This document shows, piece after piece, positions 1 through 8,764 of a stretch of 64,000 bases of DNA. Where the stretch lies: NCBI GenBank assembly GCA_028714075.1, contig JAQTMZ010000003.1, forward strand, positions 236,768-300,767, given 5' to 3'. The DNA comes from Gallionella sp. (GTDB lineage: Bacteria; Pseudomonadota; Gammaproteobacteria; Burkholderiales; Gallionellaceae). A program made the position numbers and the translations under genes. The number at the start of each line of letters is the position of its first letter. Positions within the stretch are counted from its first letter, which is position 1. Under the pieces are notes generated by a model. It searched no databases. It saw only the letters and a program-made list of their open reading frames with translations, and was not told the origin of the DNA.

Positions 1-625
1 AGAAGGTGATGACGAAATCGTCGATGGACAGCGTGAACGCCATCAAGCCGCCGGCGACCACGCCGGGCAGGATCAGCGGGAAGGTGACATGGCGGAAGGT
101 TTCCCAGGGGCTGGCGCCGAGGTCGCGCGCCGCCTCGAAGATGCTTTCGTCGATGCCCGCCAGGCGCGCACGCACGATCACCGCGACGAAGCCGATGGAA
201 AAGGTGATGTGGGCGATGATGATCGACACCAATCCCAGGGTGAGATTGATCACCTGGATGAAGAACAGCAGCAATGACACGCCGAGCAGTATCTCCGGCA
301 TCGCGACAGGAGTCAGCGCCATGAAGGTCAGCGCTTTTACACCGTAGCGGTGCATGGCGATGCCGGCCATCGTGCCCAGCACGGTAGCGATCAGGCTGGA
401 CACGGTGGCGATAAACAGCGAGTTGCCGACTGCCGCGAGCATGTCTTCGTCGTGCAGCAGCACGTCGTACCAGTGCCAGGTGAAGCCGACCCATTCGGCG
501 TTGAGGCGCGAATCATTGAACGAGTAGACCACCACGATGAGCAGCGGCACGTACAGGAAAGCATACACGCCGAGCGAGGTCGCCCATAGCCAGAAGCCTC
601 TGTGCCCTGCGCCGCTAACTGTCAT
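1..625 (-). CDS. potC: Spermidine/putrescine ABC transporter permease PotC (3' end outside window)
   Basis: Inner-membrane permease of a polyamine-type ABC importer, partner of PotB and driven by PotA. The reading frame starts at the ATG at 623-625 and runs off the left edge after about 208 residues, so the C-terminus is missing. Visible are a first membrane segment near residues 10-32, further hydrophobic segments, and the permease EAA loop (EAARDLGASPWETFRHVTFP) that docks on the ATPase. The loop sequence is of the PotC/PotB type. It is the last visible gene of a potA-potB-potC order on the minus strand, 89 bases after potB, with a palindrome in the gap. Substrate is inferred from family; a PotD binding protein is not in the window. 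Confidence 0.9.
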   Translation of the reverse strand, partial: MTVSGAGHRGFWLWATSLGVYAFLYVPLLIVVVYSFNDSRLNAEWVGFTWHWYDVLLHDEDMLAAVGNSLFIATVSSLIATVLGTMAGIAMHRYGVKALTFMALTPVAMPEILLGVSLLLFFIQVINLTLGLVSIIIAHITFSIGFVAVIVRARLAGIDESIFEAARDLGASPWETFRHVTFPLILPGVVAGGLMAFTLSIDDFVITF

Positions 626-662
626 GGCTGCCCCTTGATGATGAAACCAACCATGCCTGCTT

Positions 663-686
663 CCCTCTCCCGCAAGCGGGAGAGGG
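663..686. repeat. REP-like palindrome between potB and potC
   Basis: A perfect 11-base inverted repeat (CCCTCTCCCGC, two bases, GCGGGAGAGGG) lies in the 89-base gap between potB and potC. A related palindrome occurs inside hyfG at 40784-40801. It could form a stem-loop in the potBC mRNA and lower potC expression or stabilise the upstream message. There is no U-tract, so it is not a classical terminator. Confidence 0.75.
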
Positions 687-714
687 GGCGTGGGCTCGCT
701 GCGCGAGTATCACG

Positions 715-1626
715 TTAAACATAGCGCCCCCGGGTGCTGCCCAGCTTCGCAGCAATCCACACGAACAACAGCACCGCGATGGTGAGCATGATGGACAGCG
801 TGGAGCCGAACGGCCAGTCGCGCGTGCCGAGGAACTGCTCCTTGATCAGGTTGCCCACCAGCATGTCGCCGGTGCCGCCGAGGATATCGGGAATGGCAAA
901 CATGCCCAGCACCGGGATGAATACCAGCGTGGAGCCTGAAAAAACGCCGGGTAAGGAGAGCGGGAACGTCACCTGCCAGAACCGGCGCCAGGCGTTCGCG
1001 CCGCAATCCTGCGCCGCATCAAGCAGGCTGGGGTCATGTTTCTCGAGGTTGGTATACAGCGGCAGCACCATGAACGGCAGGTGCACATATACCATCGAGA
1101 TCAGCACCGCGAACGGCGAGAATAGCAGTTGTACCGGCGCGATGCCCAGCGCACCGAGCAGGCCGTTCACAATTTGGCTGAGCGCCGCCTGCGGCCCGAG
1201 CAGAATCATCCACGCATAGACGCGGATCAGGAAGCTGCTGGCAAACGGCAGGATCACCAGCAGCACCATAAAATCGCGGCTCTTCTTCGGGCTGCGCGCG
1301 ATCAGCAGCGCCAATGGGTAGGCCATGATAAGGCAGAGCAGCGTGGTGGCGAGCGCGACCAGAAATGATTTGATGAAAATTTCCGTGTAGATGAAGTCGC
1401 TGAAAAAGAAGCGGTAGGTTTCCAGCGTGAACCCCTGAAGCGTGCCGGGGTCGGCGGCGGTGAGCGGCGCCAGCCCGCCGAATTCGCCGGGGTAGCGGAA
1501 CGAGGCGATCACCATGATCGCGCCGGGCAGCACGAAAAACAGCAGCAGGAATACAAACGGCGGGCCGCTCACCGCCCATTTGGCTAGCCGTGCATGGGAA
1601 AACAATTTGCGCGCAAAGCTACTCAT
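715..1626 (-). CDS. potB: Spermidine/putrescine ABC transporter permease PotB
   Basis: First permease subunit of the polyamine-type ABC importer, 303 residues with about six membrane segments. The EAA loop (DAAQDCGANAWRRFWQVTFP) for contact with PotA is present near residue 200. I chose the ATG at 1624-1626, giving MSSFARKLFS, because a GGGAG ribosome-binding sequence sits about nine bases upstream. The same frame has an ATG six codons earlier (1644) that would overlap potA further. With the chosen start the gene overlaps the potA stop by eight bases, typical of translational coupling in pot operons. Substrate assignment follows the family; putrescine versus spermidine cannot be told from sequence. 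Confidence 0.92.
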   Translation of the reverse strand: MSSFARKLFSHARLAKWAVSGPPFVFLLLFFVLPGAIMVIASFRYPGEFGGLAPLTAADPGTLQGFTLETYRFFFSDFIYTEIFIKSFLVALATTLLCLIMAYPLALLIARSPKKSRDFMVLLVILPFASSFLIRVYAWMILLGPQAALSQIVNGLLGALGIAPVQLLFSPFAVLISMVYVHLPFMVLPLYTNLEKHDPSLLDAAQDCGANAWRRFWQVTFPLSLPGVFSGSTLVFIPVLGMFAIPDILGGTGDMLVGNLIKEQFLGTRDWPFGSTLSIMLTIAVLLFVWIAAKLGSTRGRYV

Positions 1627-2704
1627 GCAGAAATACTCCCGCATCGTGGCGCCAGCCGACGTTTACCGCGTCGCCCACCCTGAACAGCTCGGCGCGCCCC
1701 GGAGCGGAGTTCGGCAGCAGCGCCTCGATCACCGCGCCGTTGGCGAGGCTCACCTTGTACACCGTCACATCGCCGCGATACAAAAAATGGCGTACCGTGC
1801 CGGGAAAATGGTTCTTCAGTTCCTGTATTTCGCCATGCACGCCGATGCGCACCTGTTCCGGACGGATGGCGAAGGTGCCCTTGCTGCCGACGGCAACGCC
1901 GTGCAAGGGCTGGGTCATGATCTCGCCCAAACCCGATACTCCGAGGCGGAATTGGCCATGTGCCGGTTCCAGCACTTGCGCCTCCAGCATGTTGATGTGG
2001 CCGATGAAGTCGGCGACGAAACGGGTCTGCGGAGAGCCATACAATCTCGATGGTTCGTCCACCTGTTCCACGCGCCCGTCGCGCATCACCGCGATGCGGT
2101 GCGACAGGGCCAGCGCCTCGACCTGTGCATGGGTGACGAACACGAAAGTGACGCCCACCTCCTTTTGCAGGTTGATCAGGTCAACCTGCATCTCCTCGCG
2201 CAGCTTGGCATCCAGCGCACCCAGCGGCTCATCCAGCAACAGCACGCGCGGCCGGTTGACCAGTCCGCGCGCCAGCGCCACACGCTGTTTCTGTCCGCCC
2301 GAGAGTTCGTGCGGATAGGCATCGGCCTTGTCGGCGAGGTGTACCAGCTCCAGCGTTTCATGCAGCATCTTCGCCGCTTCCTTGCCGGGAATGCGCGCCA
2401 TCTTCAGCGGGAAGGAAATGTTTTGCGCCACCGTCATGTGTGGGAACAGCGCGTAGCTCTGGAACACGGTGCGCACCGGGCGCTGCTCCGGCGGCGTATC
2501 GGCGAGATCTTTGCCGTCCAGCAGTATCTGCCCCGCGTCGGGCAAGTCGAAACCCGCGATCATGCGCAGGATGGTGGTTTTGCCGCAGCCGGACGGGCCG
2601 AGCAGGGTGAAGAATTCGCCCGCCTCGATGTTCAGGCTGACGTTATCCACCGCCGTGAAATCGCCAAAGCGGCGCGTGACGTTTTTTAGTTCAAGCAGGG
2701 ACAT
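1619..2704 (-). CDS. potA: Spermidine/putrescine ABC transporter ATP-binding protein PotA
   Basis: Cytoplasmic ATPase of the polyamine importer, 361 residues. The nucleotide-binding domain shows Walker A GPSGCGKTT (residues 36-44), a Q-loop (VFQSYALFP), the signature LSGGQKQR, Walker B LLLDEPLGALD and the switch histidine in FVTHAQ. The C-terminal third matches the regulatory TOBE/OB region of PotA/UgpC-type ATPases, with the IRPEQV motif. It heads the potABC order; a 52-base gap separates its start from the end of pcm, so it could be cotranscribed with pcm. Length and motif set are normal for PotA. Confidence 0.93.
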   Translation of the reverse strand: MSLLELKNVTRRFGDFTAVDNVSLNIEAGEFFTLLGPSGCGKTTILRMIAGFDLPDAGQILLDGKDLADTPPEQRPVRTVFQSYALFPHMTVAQNISFPLKMARIPGKEAAKMLHETLELVHLADKADAYPHELSGGQKQRVALARGLVNRPRVLLLDEPLGALDAKLREEMQVDLINLQKEVGVTFVFVTHAQVEALALSHRIAVMRDGRVEQVDEPSRLYGSPQTRFVADFIGHINMLEAQVLEPAHGQFRLGVSGLGEIMTQPLHGVAVGSKGTFAIRPEQVRIGVHGEIQELKNHFPGTVRHFLYRGDVTVYKVSLANGAVIEALLPNSAPGRAELFRVGDAVNVGWRHDAGVFLHE

Positions 2705-2756
2705 GGGCTTGGTCCATCAGCAAAATAGCGGCGCTGTGTAGCGCATTCATTTGCAT

Positions 2757-3464
2757 CTAATATCCTCCGGTGAGCGGGACAAAACTTACCGGTAAAACAT
2801 TTTCCTGATGGATCATTCCATCCTGATCCTTCGTAATCAGGATCAACTCCTGGATATACGACCAGCCGCCCACCGGGATCACCATGCGCCCGCCCGGCTT
2901 GAGCTGATCCACGAGCGGCTGCGGCATGTGGTCCGCCGCTGCGGTGACGATAATGCCGTCAAATGGCGCATATTCCGGCCAGCCTTTGCTGCCGTCACCG
3001 AGCTTCACCTGAATGTTGGCATAGCCCAAATCGCCCAGCAGTTTGGCCGCCCGCACGGCCAGCGGCTCGATAATTTCCACGCTGTATACCTTGCCTGCCA
3101 TTTCGGCGAGCACGGCAGACTGATAGCCCGAACCGGTGCCAACCTCCAGCACCGTATCCTGCTTGTCCAACGCCAGCAGCTCGGTCATCAGCGCCACGAT
3201 GTAGGGCTGCGAAATGGTTTGCCCGTGGCCGATCGGCAGCGGCCGGTTGTAATAGGCGCTGTAAACCGACCCTTCCTGGATGAAGCGGTGGCGCGGCACC
3301 TTGGCCATGACGGACAGCACTTTTGCTGAAATCGGCCTTGGCTTATAGGCGCCGGTTTCACGCGACATCGCAACGATTTCCTCGACCATATGGCGTCGCG
3401 TCAAGGCGTAATGATCCTCGCTACCGGGATTGGTTTTTGCAGCTTGCGGTTTCAGGAATTCCAT
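2757..3464 (-). CDS. pcm: Protein-L-isoaspartate O-methyltransferase
   Basis: Uses S-adenosylmethionine to methylate L-isoaspartyl residues formed by protein ageing and so starts their repair. The SAM-binding motif I is EVGTGSGYQSAVLAEM, preceded by the family motif GHGQTISQPYIVALMTELL; both are typical of Pcm. The frame is open 54 codons further upstream into the dnaJ 3' end, but the ATG at 3462-3464 gives a normal 235-residue protein and a 31-base gap to dnaJ. A still later ATG (about 3389) is possible. Its position behind dnaJ and a protease fits a protein-quality-control role in this stress cluster. Confidence 0.92.
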   Translation of the reverse strand: MEFLKPQAAKTNPGSEDHYALTRRHMVEEIVAMSRETGAYKPRPISAKVLSVMAKVPRHRFIQEGSVYSAYYNRPLPIGHGQTISQPYIVALMTELLALDKQDTVLEVGTGSGYQSAVLAEMAGKVYSVEIIEPLAVRAAKLLGDLGYANIQVKLGDGSKGWPEYAPFDGIIVTAAADHMPQPLVDQLKPGGRMVIPVGGWSYIQELILITKDQDGMIHQENVLPVSFVPLTGGY

Positions 3465-3495
3465 AATAATTTTGGATGCCCCTAATGATTTCCGG

Positions 3496-4617
3496 TTACT
3501 TCCATATCTTCGAGAAGTGTGAGCCCTGTTTGCCGCCCATGGCGCGCAGTTGTTCATACAGATTATGTTCTTCGCGGGAAAGCTGTTCCGGTATATGCAC
3601 TTCGATGCGCAAATACAGTTCGCCATGACGCCCGTTGCCGAATTCCGGCAGGCCTTTCCCCTTGAGGCGCAACACCGCTCCCGGCTGCGTGCCGGGCGGG
3701 ATGGTCACGCTGGCCGAACCGTCCAGGGTTGGCACTTTCAGTGTGGCGCCGAGCACGGCATCGGTCAGCGGGATGGTTTCCTGGCGCAGCAGGTCGGCCC
3801 CGGCCCGCTCGAAACGCGGATCGTGCAGCGAATGCACCACCACGAATAAATCCCCGGTCACGCCGCCCGCTTCGGGGCTTGGCATGCCCTTGCCGGGGAT
3901 GCGCAGCGCCATGCCTTCCTCGACGCCCTGCGGTATCTTCACCGTCAGGTCTTCTTCCTGTTCCACCTCGCCGCTGCCGCCGCATTCCGGGCAGGGATGT
4001 TCGATGATGCTGCCGCGTCCATGACAGGCGGTGCAGGCGCTGATCTGCTGGATCAGGATATGCTCCTTTTCCTTGCGGCTGCTGCGGGTGATGCGCCCCG
4101 TGCCTTTGCAGGCCTCGCAGGTCTTCGGCGCGGCTCCGCCCTTGCCACCCGTGCCTTTGCAGGCCGTGCAGGTAGACGGGCGTCTCAACCGGACTTTCTC
4201 CTCGCCACCGCTCGCCACCCGCTCCAGCGGAACGGACAGTTCCACCTCGATATTTGCGCCGCGCGACGGCCCTCTTTGGCGGCGGTGAAAGAAACCTTCA
4301 AACGGGCTGCCCATGCCAAAGTCGAAATTGAGCCCGCCGAAAATATCGTCGAAATTGATGCCGCCGAACAAGTCCTCCTGGCTGAAGCCCTGCACGCCGG
4401 CGAACCCGCGCGCATCGTATTCGGCACGCTTTTTCGGGTCGGACAGGATGGCATAGGCCTCGGCAATTTCCTTGAAGCGCTCCTCGGCTCCCGGCTCCTT
4501 GTTGCGGTCGGGGTGATATTTCAGCGCGAGGTCGCGGAACGCGTCCTTGATCGCCTTCTGCTCGGCGTCCTTCGCGACGCCGAGCACCTCATAGTAATCA
4601 CGTTGCGTAGAAATAAT
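3496..4617 (-). CDS. dnaJ: Chaperone DnaJ (type I J-protein), apparent ATT start codon
   Basis: Hsp40 co-chaperone that stimulates Hsp70 ATPase and delivers substrates. It has the J-domain with HPD (KYHPDRNKE), a Gly/Phe-rich linker around residues 85-115, all four zinc-finger repeats (CTACKGTG, CEACKGTG, CTACHGRG, CPECGGSG) and the two C-terminal beta-barrel domains. There is no ATG or TTG at the expected start. The upstream in-frame stop is at 4621-4623, and the only standard start is the GTG at 4587, which would delete the conserved QRDYYE of J-domain helix I. An ATT at 4615-4617 preceded by AAGGTGA at ideal spacing restores a 373-residue protein, so I call ATT. It is probably the partner of the DnaK paralogue further upstream. 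Confidence 0.88.
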   Translation of the reverse strand: MISTQRDYYEVLGVAKDAEQKAIKDAFRDLALKYHPDRNKEPGAEERFKEIAEAYAILSDPKKRAEYDARGFAGVQGFSQEDLFGGINFDDIFGGLNFDFGMGSPFEGFFHRRQRGPSRGANIEVELSVPLERVASGGEEKVRLRRPSTCTACKGTGGKGGAAPKTCEACKGTGRITRSSRKEKEHILIQQISACTACHGRGSIIEHPCPECGGSGEVEQEEDLTVKIPQGVEEGMALRIPGKGMPSPEAGGVTGDLFVVVHSLHDPRFERAGADLLRQETIPLTDAVLGATLKVPTLDGSASVTIPPGTQPGAVLRLKGKGLPEFGNGRHGELYLRIEVHIPEQLSREEHNLYEQLRAMGGKQGSHFSKIWK

Positions 4618-4651
4618 GGATCACCTTGAAAAAAACCTGACAACGAAATCT

Positions 4652-4771
4652 GTCCGCGAAAAACACGAAAGGCACGAAAAATAGCGATAGCTTGTATAGG
4701 TACAGCAACTCATCCATCGGTTGTCGATTCACAGATTAAATTCAATTGGTTTTTTCGTGTTTTTCGTGGAC
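4652..4771. repeat. MITE-like intergenic element with CACGAAA terminal inverted repeats
   Basis: About 120 bases between the Lon-like gene and dnaJ, bounded by inverted arms: GTCCGCGAAAAACACGAAAG on the left and its near-complement ending in TTTTTCGTGGAC on the right. The interior is A/T-rich and non-coding. The arms match those of an element at 43869-43995, while the interiors differ. It looks like a small non-autonomous mobile or hairpin element. Confidence 0.75.
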
Positions 4772-4783
4772 AAAATGCTTTTT

Positions 4784-7201
4784 TCATTCAGTCTGCTTCT
4801 TCGCACCCGATTTTTTACCGGACTGCTTTGCAAACGACTGCCTGATTTTGGTCAATTCGGCCAGCCGTGCCGCGACCCTGCAATTGATGCTGCCCTCGGG
4901 GTATTCGCCTTTGGCATTGGCTTCCCCGGCAGGCAATCCGGTCAGGATCGCGATGGCCTGGTCGACATTTTCCACCGCGTATATCCTGAACTTTCCGGCT
5001 ACCGCAGCCGCGACGACATCATGGCGCAGCATCAGGTGCTTGATGTTGGCGGCGGGAATCAATACGCCCTGTTCGCCGTTCAATCCGCGCGCCGCGCAGA
5101 TGTCGAAGAACCCCTCGATTTTTTCGTTGACCGCGCCGATCGTCTGCGCCTGGCCGAACTGGTTCACCGAGCCGGTGATCGCCAGCGACTGCTTGACCGG
5201 CGCATTCGCCAGGTTGGAAAGCAGGGCGCATAACTCGGCCATCGAGGCGCTGTCGCCTTCGACCAGGCCGTAGGACTGTTCGAACACCAGGCTCGCGGAA
5301 AATGCCAGCGGCTGGTTTTTAGCATAGCGCGCGGCGAGAAAGGAGGAGAGGATCAGCACGCCCTTGGAGTGGATCGCGCCGGACAACTTCACTTCGCGCT
5401 CGATGTTGATCAGCTCCCCTTCGCCCAGCCTTGTGGTGGCGGTGATGCGGGTCGGTTGCGCAAAGGCGAAATTGCCCAGGTCGATCACGGAAAGGCCGTT
5501 GATCTGGCCGGTCACTTCACCCTGGGTCGCGATCATCAGCGTGTCGCGCAGGATCGCCTCGTGCAGCCGGTCCCGCAATCGGTCTTGCCGCCGGATCTGG
5601 GTGTCGATCGAGCGCTGCACGTCGGCGGCTTGCACCGTTCCGTGGCTTGCTTCGCGCGCCCAGTAATCGGCCTCGCGCAGCAGATCCACCACGCCGCGCA
5701 TGTGCGTGGAAAGCCGTTCCGCATCGTCGGCCAGGCGCGCGCTGTGCTCGATCACCCTCGCCACGGCGCCGCGGTCGAACGGCAACAGGTTTTCCTTGCG
5801 CGCCAGCGTGGCGATCAGGCGCGCATAGAGCAGATGGGTATCGGCATTGCGTTCGATGCGCTCCTCGAAATCCGCCGCCACCTTGAACAGTTCGCCGAAT
5901 TCCGGATCGTATTCCTGCAGCAGGTAATAGAACAGCCGGTCGCCGAACAGGATCACCTTGGTGTCCAGCGGGATCGGTTCCGGCTCCAGCGACACGGTGC
6001 TGACCAGGCTGTACATCTGCCCCAGCGATTCGATGCGGATTTCGCGCGATTGCAGCGCGCGTTTCAGCCCTTCCCACGCGAACGGCTGCACCAGCACCTT
6101 GCGGATATCCAGCAGCAGGTAGCCGCCGTTCGCGCGGTGCAGCGCGCCCGGTTTGATCAGCGTGAAATCCGTGACCAGCGCGCCGAGCTGGGCGATATGC
6201 TCGACCCGTCCGACCAGGTTGCTGTAGGTCGGGTTGTCTTCGCTGACGATCGGCGCGCCGGGTTTTTCACCGTTCGTCACCAGCGCATTCACCTGGTAGC
6301 GATGGAAGCTCTGATGGGTGACGATGGTCATGCCGTCGAGGGTGGTGGACTCCTCCTGTTTGCGGAAATCATCCACGTTGTCGACCATGTCCTGCTGCAC
6401 CGCATCGAGGTATTTCAGCACCTCGGGCAGGTCGGCATAGGTCTCGCGCAGTTCGTCCACGAGATGGCCAACCGCCGACAGGGTCGTTTCGCGGTCGAGC
6501 TGTTTGACCCGCTCGTGCCGCTCCCTGCGCCATTGCGGCATCTGCCGCATGATTTTCTCCAGCCGCTCCTGCAAATTGGCGATGGCCGTTTCCACCCGCT
6601 TTTTATCCTCGTTCGGCAGTTTCTCGTATTCGCCGGGCGGAATCACCTCATGGTTGCGGGTCGGCGCGAAGGCGAACCCGTCGGGGGTGCGCAGCAGAAC
6701 GATCTCCTGCTTCTCGGCATCCTCTCCCAGTTCCTTGAACACCTGCTCCTGGCGCTTGCCAAACTCGTCCTGGATCGCTCCTGCCTTGGCGCGGTATTCA
6801 TCGCTCTCGAACAGCGCGGGGATGGCGCTGCGCAAATAATCCACCAGTTGCTCCATGCTGCTGCGCAGTTTCGCCCCCCTGCCGGGTGGCAGCCTGAGCG
6901 CCTGGGGTTTGTGCGGCTGGGCGAAGTTATTGAGATAGCACCAGTCATCCGGCGCATGCTCGTCCACCGCCTTTTTTTCGAGGAACTGCCGCACCATGCT
7001 GCGCTTGCCGATGCCGGAAGGGCCGAGCACGAAGAGATTGTAGCCTTCGTGGCGGATGCCGGCACCGAAGTGCACCGCATCCATCGCGCGCATCTGGCCG
7101 ATGATTTCCGTCATATCTTCCAGGTCCGCCGTAGTCTGGAACCCGAATTGCTCGGGGTCGCAGGGATGGTGAAGCTGTTGTGGTTGCAGAGGGAGTGTCA
7201 T
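4784..7201 (-). CDS. Lon-related ATP-dependent protease (AAA_32/LonB-like, YcbZ type)
   Basis: Cytoplasmic ATP-dependent protease of 805 residues. The Walker A motif is GPSGIGKRS (residues 60-68), followed by a long helical insert, a second ATPase portion and a C-terminal Lon-type peptidase domain. The catalytic Ser-Lys dyad is visible: Ser in GDSAS (about residue 650) and Lys in GAVNEK exactly 43 residues later, the same spacing as in Lon. The N-terminal half differs from Lon and matches the AAA_32/YcbZ subfamily, whose substrates are poorly known. It lies between the Fe-S protein of the ABC/GTPase trio and dnaJ, consistent with damaged-protein removal. Confidence 0.88.
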   Translation of the reverse strand: MTLPLQPQQLHHPCDPEQFGFQTTADLEDMTEIIGQMRAMDAVHFGAGIRHEGYNLFVLGPSGIGKRSMVRQFLEKKAVDEHAPDDWCYLNNFAQPHKPQALRLPPGRGAKLRSSMEQLVDYLRSAIPALFESDEYRAKAGAIQDEFGKRQEQVFKELGEDAEKQEIVLLRTPDGFAFAPTRNHEVIPPGEYEKLPNEDKKRVETAIANLQERLEKIMRQMPQWRRERHERVKQLDRETTLSAVGHLVDELRETYADLPEVLKYLDAVQQDMVDNVDDFRKQEESTTLDGMTIVTHQSFHRYQVNALVTNGEKPGAPIVSEDNPTYSNLVGRVEHIAQLGALVTDFTLIKPGALHRANGGYLLLDIRKVLVQPFAWEGLKRALQSREIRIESLGQMYSLVSTVSLEPEPIPLDTKVILFGDRLFYYLLQEYDPEFGELFKVAADFEERIERNADTHLLYARLIATLARKENLLPFDRGAVARVIEHSARLADDAERLSTHMRGVVDLLREADYWAREASHGTVQAADVQRSIDTQIRRQDRLRDRLHEAILRDTLMIATQGEVTGQINGLSVIDLGNFAFAQPTRITATTRLGEGELINIEREVKLSGAIHSKGVLILSSFLAARYAKNQPLAFSASLVFEQSYGLVEGDSASMAELCALLSNLANAPVKQSLAITGSVNQFGQAQTIGAVNEKIEGFFDICAARGLNGEQGVLIPAANIKHLMLRHDVVAAAVAGKFRIYAVENVDQAIAILTGLPAGEANAKGEYPEGSINCRVAARLAELTKIRQSFAKQSGKKSGAKKQTE

Positions 7202-7266
7202 TTTTTTCCTTATCGAATAACCATTTTGTATTTTTAAGTTTCCTGCATTTTGCGCAAAGTGAATAC

Positions 7267-7914
7267 CTAACTTATCCAGATACCCTCTAACCGTACCCGC
7301 GTTTCGTTTCCCCGTTTTGCCAGGGCGCTGATCAGGCCCGAGTGTCTTGATAGCAACACACAGGTGCGCGGCAGAAAATAATAGCGCCTGCCGATCTGGA
7401 GTTCCTCCCGGCTATGCCGCACCAAGCCATCGTAGGCGATGATCTGGTAATAGCCGATCTCGCGGCCTTGCTCTCTTGCAGCCAGAGGCCCCACCACGCA
7501 CCAGGTGATGGCGCCGTTGAGATAGTCCGGCTCTTCGACCACCACTCCCGCATGGGTGACCGGGCAGCCGACCAGCGAAGGGCGACCGTACAGGATGTCG
7601 CCCTTCTTGACCGCAAGCTTTTCGATGTTGGCCGGGTTGAGCGGAACGATGGTTTCGCGCGGCCCCGGGTCATCCGGAAATTGCTCCAGAATGAATTCAT
7701 ACTCCCTGCCCAGCGCATCGGCCCAGGTGATTTCCTCTGTTTTGGGCCAGAATTTTTCCGCATCAGCCAGCAGTTTTTCCAGGTAAATGCATCGCTTCAG
7801 CGTGTCTGGATGCGAGGCGGCGAATTCCGCCAGCTCCGCGCAGGTTTTGAAGCCGCACTGCCCGCAGTTTTTTTCCGGTAGCGATTCCAGTATTTTGAGA
7901 ACATTGTTTTGCAT
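7267..7914 (-). CDS. Fe-S cluster-binding protein of the ABC ATPase/GTPase trio
   Basis: A 215-residue protein of unknown role. The N-terminus carries the four-cysteine Fe-S domain (Cys17, Cys20, Cys25, Cys42; NCGQCGFKTC) also seen in RnfB and in the corrinoid Fe-S protein of CO dehydrogenase/acetyl-CoA synthase, so a [4Fe-4S] cluster is expected. The remaining about 150 residues contain scattered Cys (VGCPVTH, TWCVVG, RTCVLL) and match nothing I can name. Its start overlaps the stop of the upstream GTPase gene as TAATG, so translation of the two is coupled. With the GTPase and ABC ATPase it suggests metallocofactor assembly or reductive activation; this is inference. Confidence 0.75.
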   Translation of the reverse strand: MQNNVLKILESLPEKNCGQCGFKTCAELAEFAASHPDTLKRCIYLEKLLADAEKFWPKTEEITWADALGREYEFILEQFPDDPGPRETIVPLNPANIEKLAVKKGDILYGRPSLVGCPVTHAGVVVEEPDYLNGAITWCVVGPLAAREQGREIGYYQIIAYDGLVRHSREELQIGRRYYFLPRTCVLLSRHSGLISALAKRGNETRVRLEGIWIS

Positions 7915-8609
7915 TATTCACCCCGGTAGAACAGGTCGGAATCCAGCTTGCGCAGCACCCCGAAGTGATGCTCCCAGCCGATGTCTTTCTTGCCGGCGCA
8001 GATGGTGCAGGTCGCCACGGGCGGGCTGCCCTTGAGCATGAGCGGTTTCTTTATGTCTTCCGCCCGCTCTATCCTGCGCACCAGGCGGTCTATGCCGATG
8101 CCGCGCAGGGCATCGGCCTCCAGCACATCGATCCGGGCGGCATCCATGATGTTGGCGCGGAAGACCTCCCGTTCTGCCTGCGATACCAGATCGATCTTGG
8201 TCACCACGGCGATGTCCGCGAGCGCCAGCATGGCCCCGATCTTGCGCGGCAGGTTCATGCCGCTGGTAGCCTCCAGCACGACAATGCCAAGCGAGCCCGC
8301 GATGTAGGGCGCGCAACGCAGGCACAGCCCGGCAGTTTCGACGATCAGGTCTGCGCCTTCTTCTTCAGCCCACTTCACCGCATCCCCCAGCACCAGCACG
8401 CTGGCATGATCCGGGCACAGTTCGCCGGAATAAACTTTTCTGGCGGGGATGCCGAATTCGTCGCGGAATACCTCATCCTCATCAGCGAACTGGACGTCGA
8501 TCTTGAGATAGGCGAGACGGCGCCCCTTTTTTAGCAGCCTGCGCACAACCTGCCGCAGCACGGTGGTCTTGCCGCTGGTGGGTGGGCCTGCACACATGAT
8601 GAGTTTCAA
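7914..8609 (-). CDS. P-loop GTPase of the HypB/UreG/CobW class
   Basis: A 231-residue SIMIBI-type nucleotide-binding protein. G1 is GPPTSGKTT (residues 8-16), a G3-like ETAG is followed by LCLRC, and TKID supplies base recognition. Additional cysteine pairs (ELCPD, LCLRC, CTIC near the C-terminus) suggest metal binding, as in nickel or cobalt chaperone GTPases. The start is the TTG at 8607-8609, preceded by GGAG at six bases; the next ATG four codons on would cut into the P-loop strand. It lies in one operon with the Fe-S protein (one-base overlap) and, after a 155-base gap, the ABC ATPase. The metal and client enzyme are unknown. Confidence 0.78.
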   Translation of the reverse strand: MKLIMCAGPPTSGKTTVLRQVVRRLLKKGRRLAYLKIDVQFADEDEVFRDEFGIPARKVYSGELCPDHASVLVLGDAVKWAEEEGADLIVETAGLCLRCAPYIAGSLGIVVLEATSGMNLPRKIGAMLALADIAVVTKIDLVSQAEREVFRANIMDAARIDVLEADALRGIGIDRLVRRIERAEDIKKPLMLKGSPPVATCTICAGKKDIGWEHHFGVLRKLDSDLFYRGE

Positions 8610-8764
8610 GATGGACTCCTAAGGGTATTTCTGAAAATCCAGATTTCATCCCAACTACTGTGTTGCGTAAAAAATGTCTTGCTAACATATTAACCATATG
8701 CGGTGCGGTAAAATTTTTTCCGCGCCTTGCATTTGGGCGAACCCCGAATTTTCAGAGGCGCCCT

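Noticed and set aside
1..625. potC as a truncated pseudogene
   Set aside because: The gene simply continues past the left edge of the window; the visible part is intact.
5369..7237. 622-residue open frame opposite the Lon-like protease
   Set aside because: Antisense shadow with compositional bias; the minus strand has the catalytic dyad and ATPase motifs.
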